Positions 62,426 through 64,000 of a stretch of 64,000 bases of DNA are shown piece by piece. The stretch's first letter is position 1, and each line of letters begins with the position of its first letter. This DNA comes from Peribacillus frigoritolerans (GTDB lineage Bacteria; Bacillota; Bacilli; Bacillales; Bacillaceae). The stretch covers positions 1,238,796 to 1,302,795 of the forward strand of contig NZ_SMZY01000001.1 in the NCBI RefSeq assembly GCF_004358755.1, written 5' to 3'. The translations under genes and the position numbers were made by a program. A model generated the notes under the pieces. The model searched no databases and was not told the origin of the DNA. It was given only the letters and a program-made list of their open reading frames with translations.

Positions 62426-64000
62426 ATGCAAAAAAAAGGAAAGCACTTAGCAGTTCAATTCTCGCTTCAACCCTAGTACTCTCTTCTTTAGGAATGGTAA
62501 GTAATGCTTCAGCCCAAGAAAACAGCATATCAGTTGATGTTCTAACCGTTAAGGATCAATCAGGTGATCACATGACCGTAGGTGGAATCAATCAACTGGC
62601 AAATGAAAACAAGTTAGTCCTTTTTGATGACACTTTCAGCTATTACACAGAAACTAAGAAAGGGAGTAAAGAGATCATTTTAGATAAAACAGGACTTAAT
62701 ACATACCGGGTACAAAAATATACCGATGGTGACAGTCCGATTCCTCTAAATGGCATTGTTCTTTCTACAGGAGCTAAGACTACAGCTGAGGTTGAAACCT
62801 TTTTAATGCAATTAGAAACTGGAGAAACAGTGACCTTATTAGAACCAGTTGAAAAGAAGGAAGAGATATTGGCTAACGCAATCAATCCTACAGCAGAATC
62901 CAATCCAGCTGGTGCCCCGTTTGATGGCTTTAGAGGACCCGATCAGTTGATTGTATATAATCGTTCTTTTGGAGAAACGACTAAAACCAATGCATATGGT
63001 TATGAAATTACCGTTGAGGATGGATTTGTTACAAAATTGGGAGGCGGCGGATCTAAAATACCCGATAATGGGTTTGTCGTGAGTGGTCATGGCATAGCTG
63101 CTAAGTGGCTTTCCTCACATTCTATTATAGGGGCAAAGGTTACAGTAGATGGCAACGGTACGGTAAGAATTATTCAAGATGTTGATAGTTTTGCGTTTCA
63201 GAGCGAGCAAGCAATTCACCAAGCCAGAACATCTATTGAGAAAGCCAAAGCTAATTATTTGGACGTTTCATTGGAACAAGCAGAAAATTCCATATACAAG
63301 GCTGAACTACGATTAAGTGAAGCAGAGGCATTAAAGGAAAAAGACCCGTTTCTAGCACTTGACGTCACACGGCAGGCAACCCAGCTGGCATATGACGCCT
63401 ATTATTATTCAATGCCATCAAATGTAGCAGAGCAACGTGCCATTTGGTATCGCCCTGAAGAAACAACTCTTGAGGGTGTCAAACAGGTCCTGGACAGGAT
63501 GGAAGAGGCTGGTTTTAACTCGGTCTACCTTGAAACTACATTCCATGGCTATACAATTTATCCAAGTAAAATAATGGAGCAGTATGGCCTGCCAGCCCAA
63601 CATCCAAGATTTGAAAATAGTGAGTATGGACCGTATGGTAAAGATTTGCTAGATGCCTATGTAAAAGAAGGGAAAAAGCGCGGACTTACGGTGCAAGCAT
63701 GGACAGATGGATTTATGGTTGGTGAAAGCAGTTTAGGAACTCCTCCGCAATTTAAAGTCTACCCGGAATGGGCAGCCACGCAGCGCCAAAACACTACAGG
63801 CAAACCAGTGCCGGATTCATCAAGCAAATATTATTGGTTAGACATTGCACAGCCTGACGTACAAAAATTCATGCTGGATATCTACAAAGAAATGCAGATG
63901 AACTACGGTATAAAAGGTCTTAATATCGATTATATGCGTTACCCGCATCATGATTTTGAGAAAAGCTATGGTTTTAGCAGCAAAACTCGAACCCTTTACA
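62426..64000 (+). CDS. Secreted GHL10 family glycoside hydrolase (partial, frameshift in signal peptide)
   Basis: Gene runs off the window. ATG 62426 follows AAGGAG by 8 bases. As written, the frame hits TAG after 16 codons. One extra A in the poly-A tract at codons 2-4 would give a perfect signal peptide ending VSNASAQ and an open frame to base 64000. After the signal come a beta-rich domain (GPDQLIVYNRSFG, GGGGSKIPDNGFVVSGHG), a helical linker, then the PF02638/GHL10 barrel: RAIWYRPEETTLEGVKQVL, FNSVYLETTFHG, RGLTVQAWTDGF, IKGLNIDYMRYP with the catalytic-region Asp. E. coli DigH of this family cuts denuded peptidoglycan glycans. Confidence 0.75.

Overview
The window is a chromosomal segment from a spore-forming, low-GC Gram-positive rod of the family Bacillaceae. 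The evidence is direct. It carries small acid-soluble spore proteins (SspO, SspP, SspN, Tlp), a CotM-like coat protein and a Spo0E-like phosphatase. It has strong AGGAGG-type ribosome binding sites with some TTG/GTG starts. From about 19.5 to 45.7 kb, the genes alsT-parC-parE ... plsY ... citB ... ccdCBA ... tkt ... yneB-yneA-lexA reproduce the Bacillus subtilis yne neighbourhood as I know it, read in reverse. Species cannot be fixed from this alone.

Layout. (1) 0-3.3 kb: the late cobalamin operon cobD-cobU-cobS-cobC plus a degenerate CobU paralogue. (2) 3.6-8.6 kb: single genes (MFS exporter, AHSA1/SRPBCC protein, RlaP-type nucleotidyltransferase, a GNAT gene broken by one TGA, a secreted TolB-like propeller). 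(3) 9.2-17.1 kb: a nine-gene minus-strand operon headed by an IclR regulator. It encodes a TRAP carboxylate importer, an SDR, a PPC/DUF296 protein, an acyl-CoA ligase and a thiolase with its DUF35 partner, and it is bracketed by imperfect direct repeats. (4) 17.4-21.5 kb: GlpQ-like phosphodiesterase, HEXXH protease, AGCS symporter, two small membrane or exported proteins. (5) 21.6-47.3 kb: the conserved core (topoisomerase IV, PlsY, aconitase, sporulation genes, cytochrome c maturation, SirA, transketolase, SOS genes), ending with a CorA-like membrane protein. (6) 47.3-52.1 kb: an AT-rich accessory patch with a PD-(D/E)XK (Mrr-like) nuclease, a decayed STAND/AAA ATPase and a decayed serine resolvase next to a near-perfect 28-bp palindrome. 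(7) 52.2-64 kb: a carbohydrate locus.

The carbohydrate locus is the most interesting part. A minus-strand unit encodes an ABC sugar importer without its ATPase, a flavin oxidoreductase, a single polypeptide joining a ROK sugar kinase to an RpiR-type HTH-SIS regulator, a CE7-type esterase, a DUF4127 protein and NanE. Diverging from it is a secreted GHL10-family glycoside hydrolase that runs off the window. The shared control region is mirror-symmetric. Two 15-bp palindromes, reverse complements of each other, each have their centre exactly 44 bp from the -35 box of the promoter they face. Each promoter is followed at once by a cre-like site. NanE plus a ROK kinase points to N-acetylmannosamine as an intermediate. 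The absence of a sialic acid lyase and of a sialidase in view makes a ManNAc-containing wall or capsular glycan my preferred substrate, but this is inference.

Several genes have single-base lesions: the GNAT TGA, the ATPase frameshifts and stop, resolvase indels in homopolymers, and the GHL10 signal peptide poly-A. Those in homopolymers may be sequencing errors. No rRNA, tRNA, CRISPR array or complete insertion sequence was recognised.
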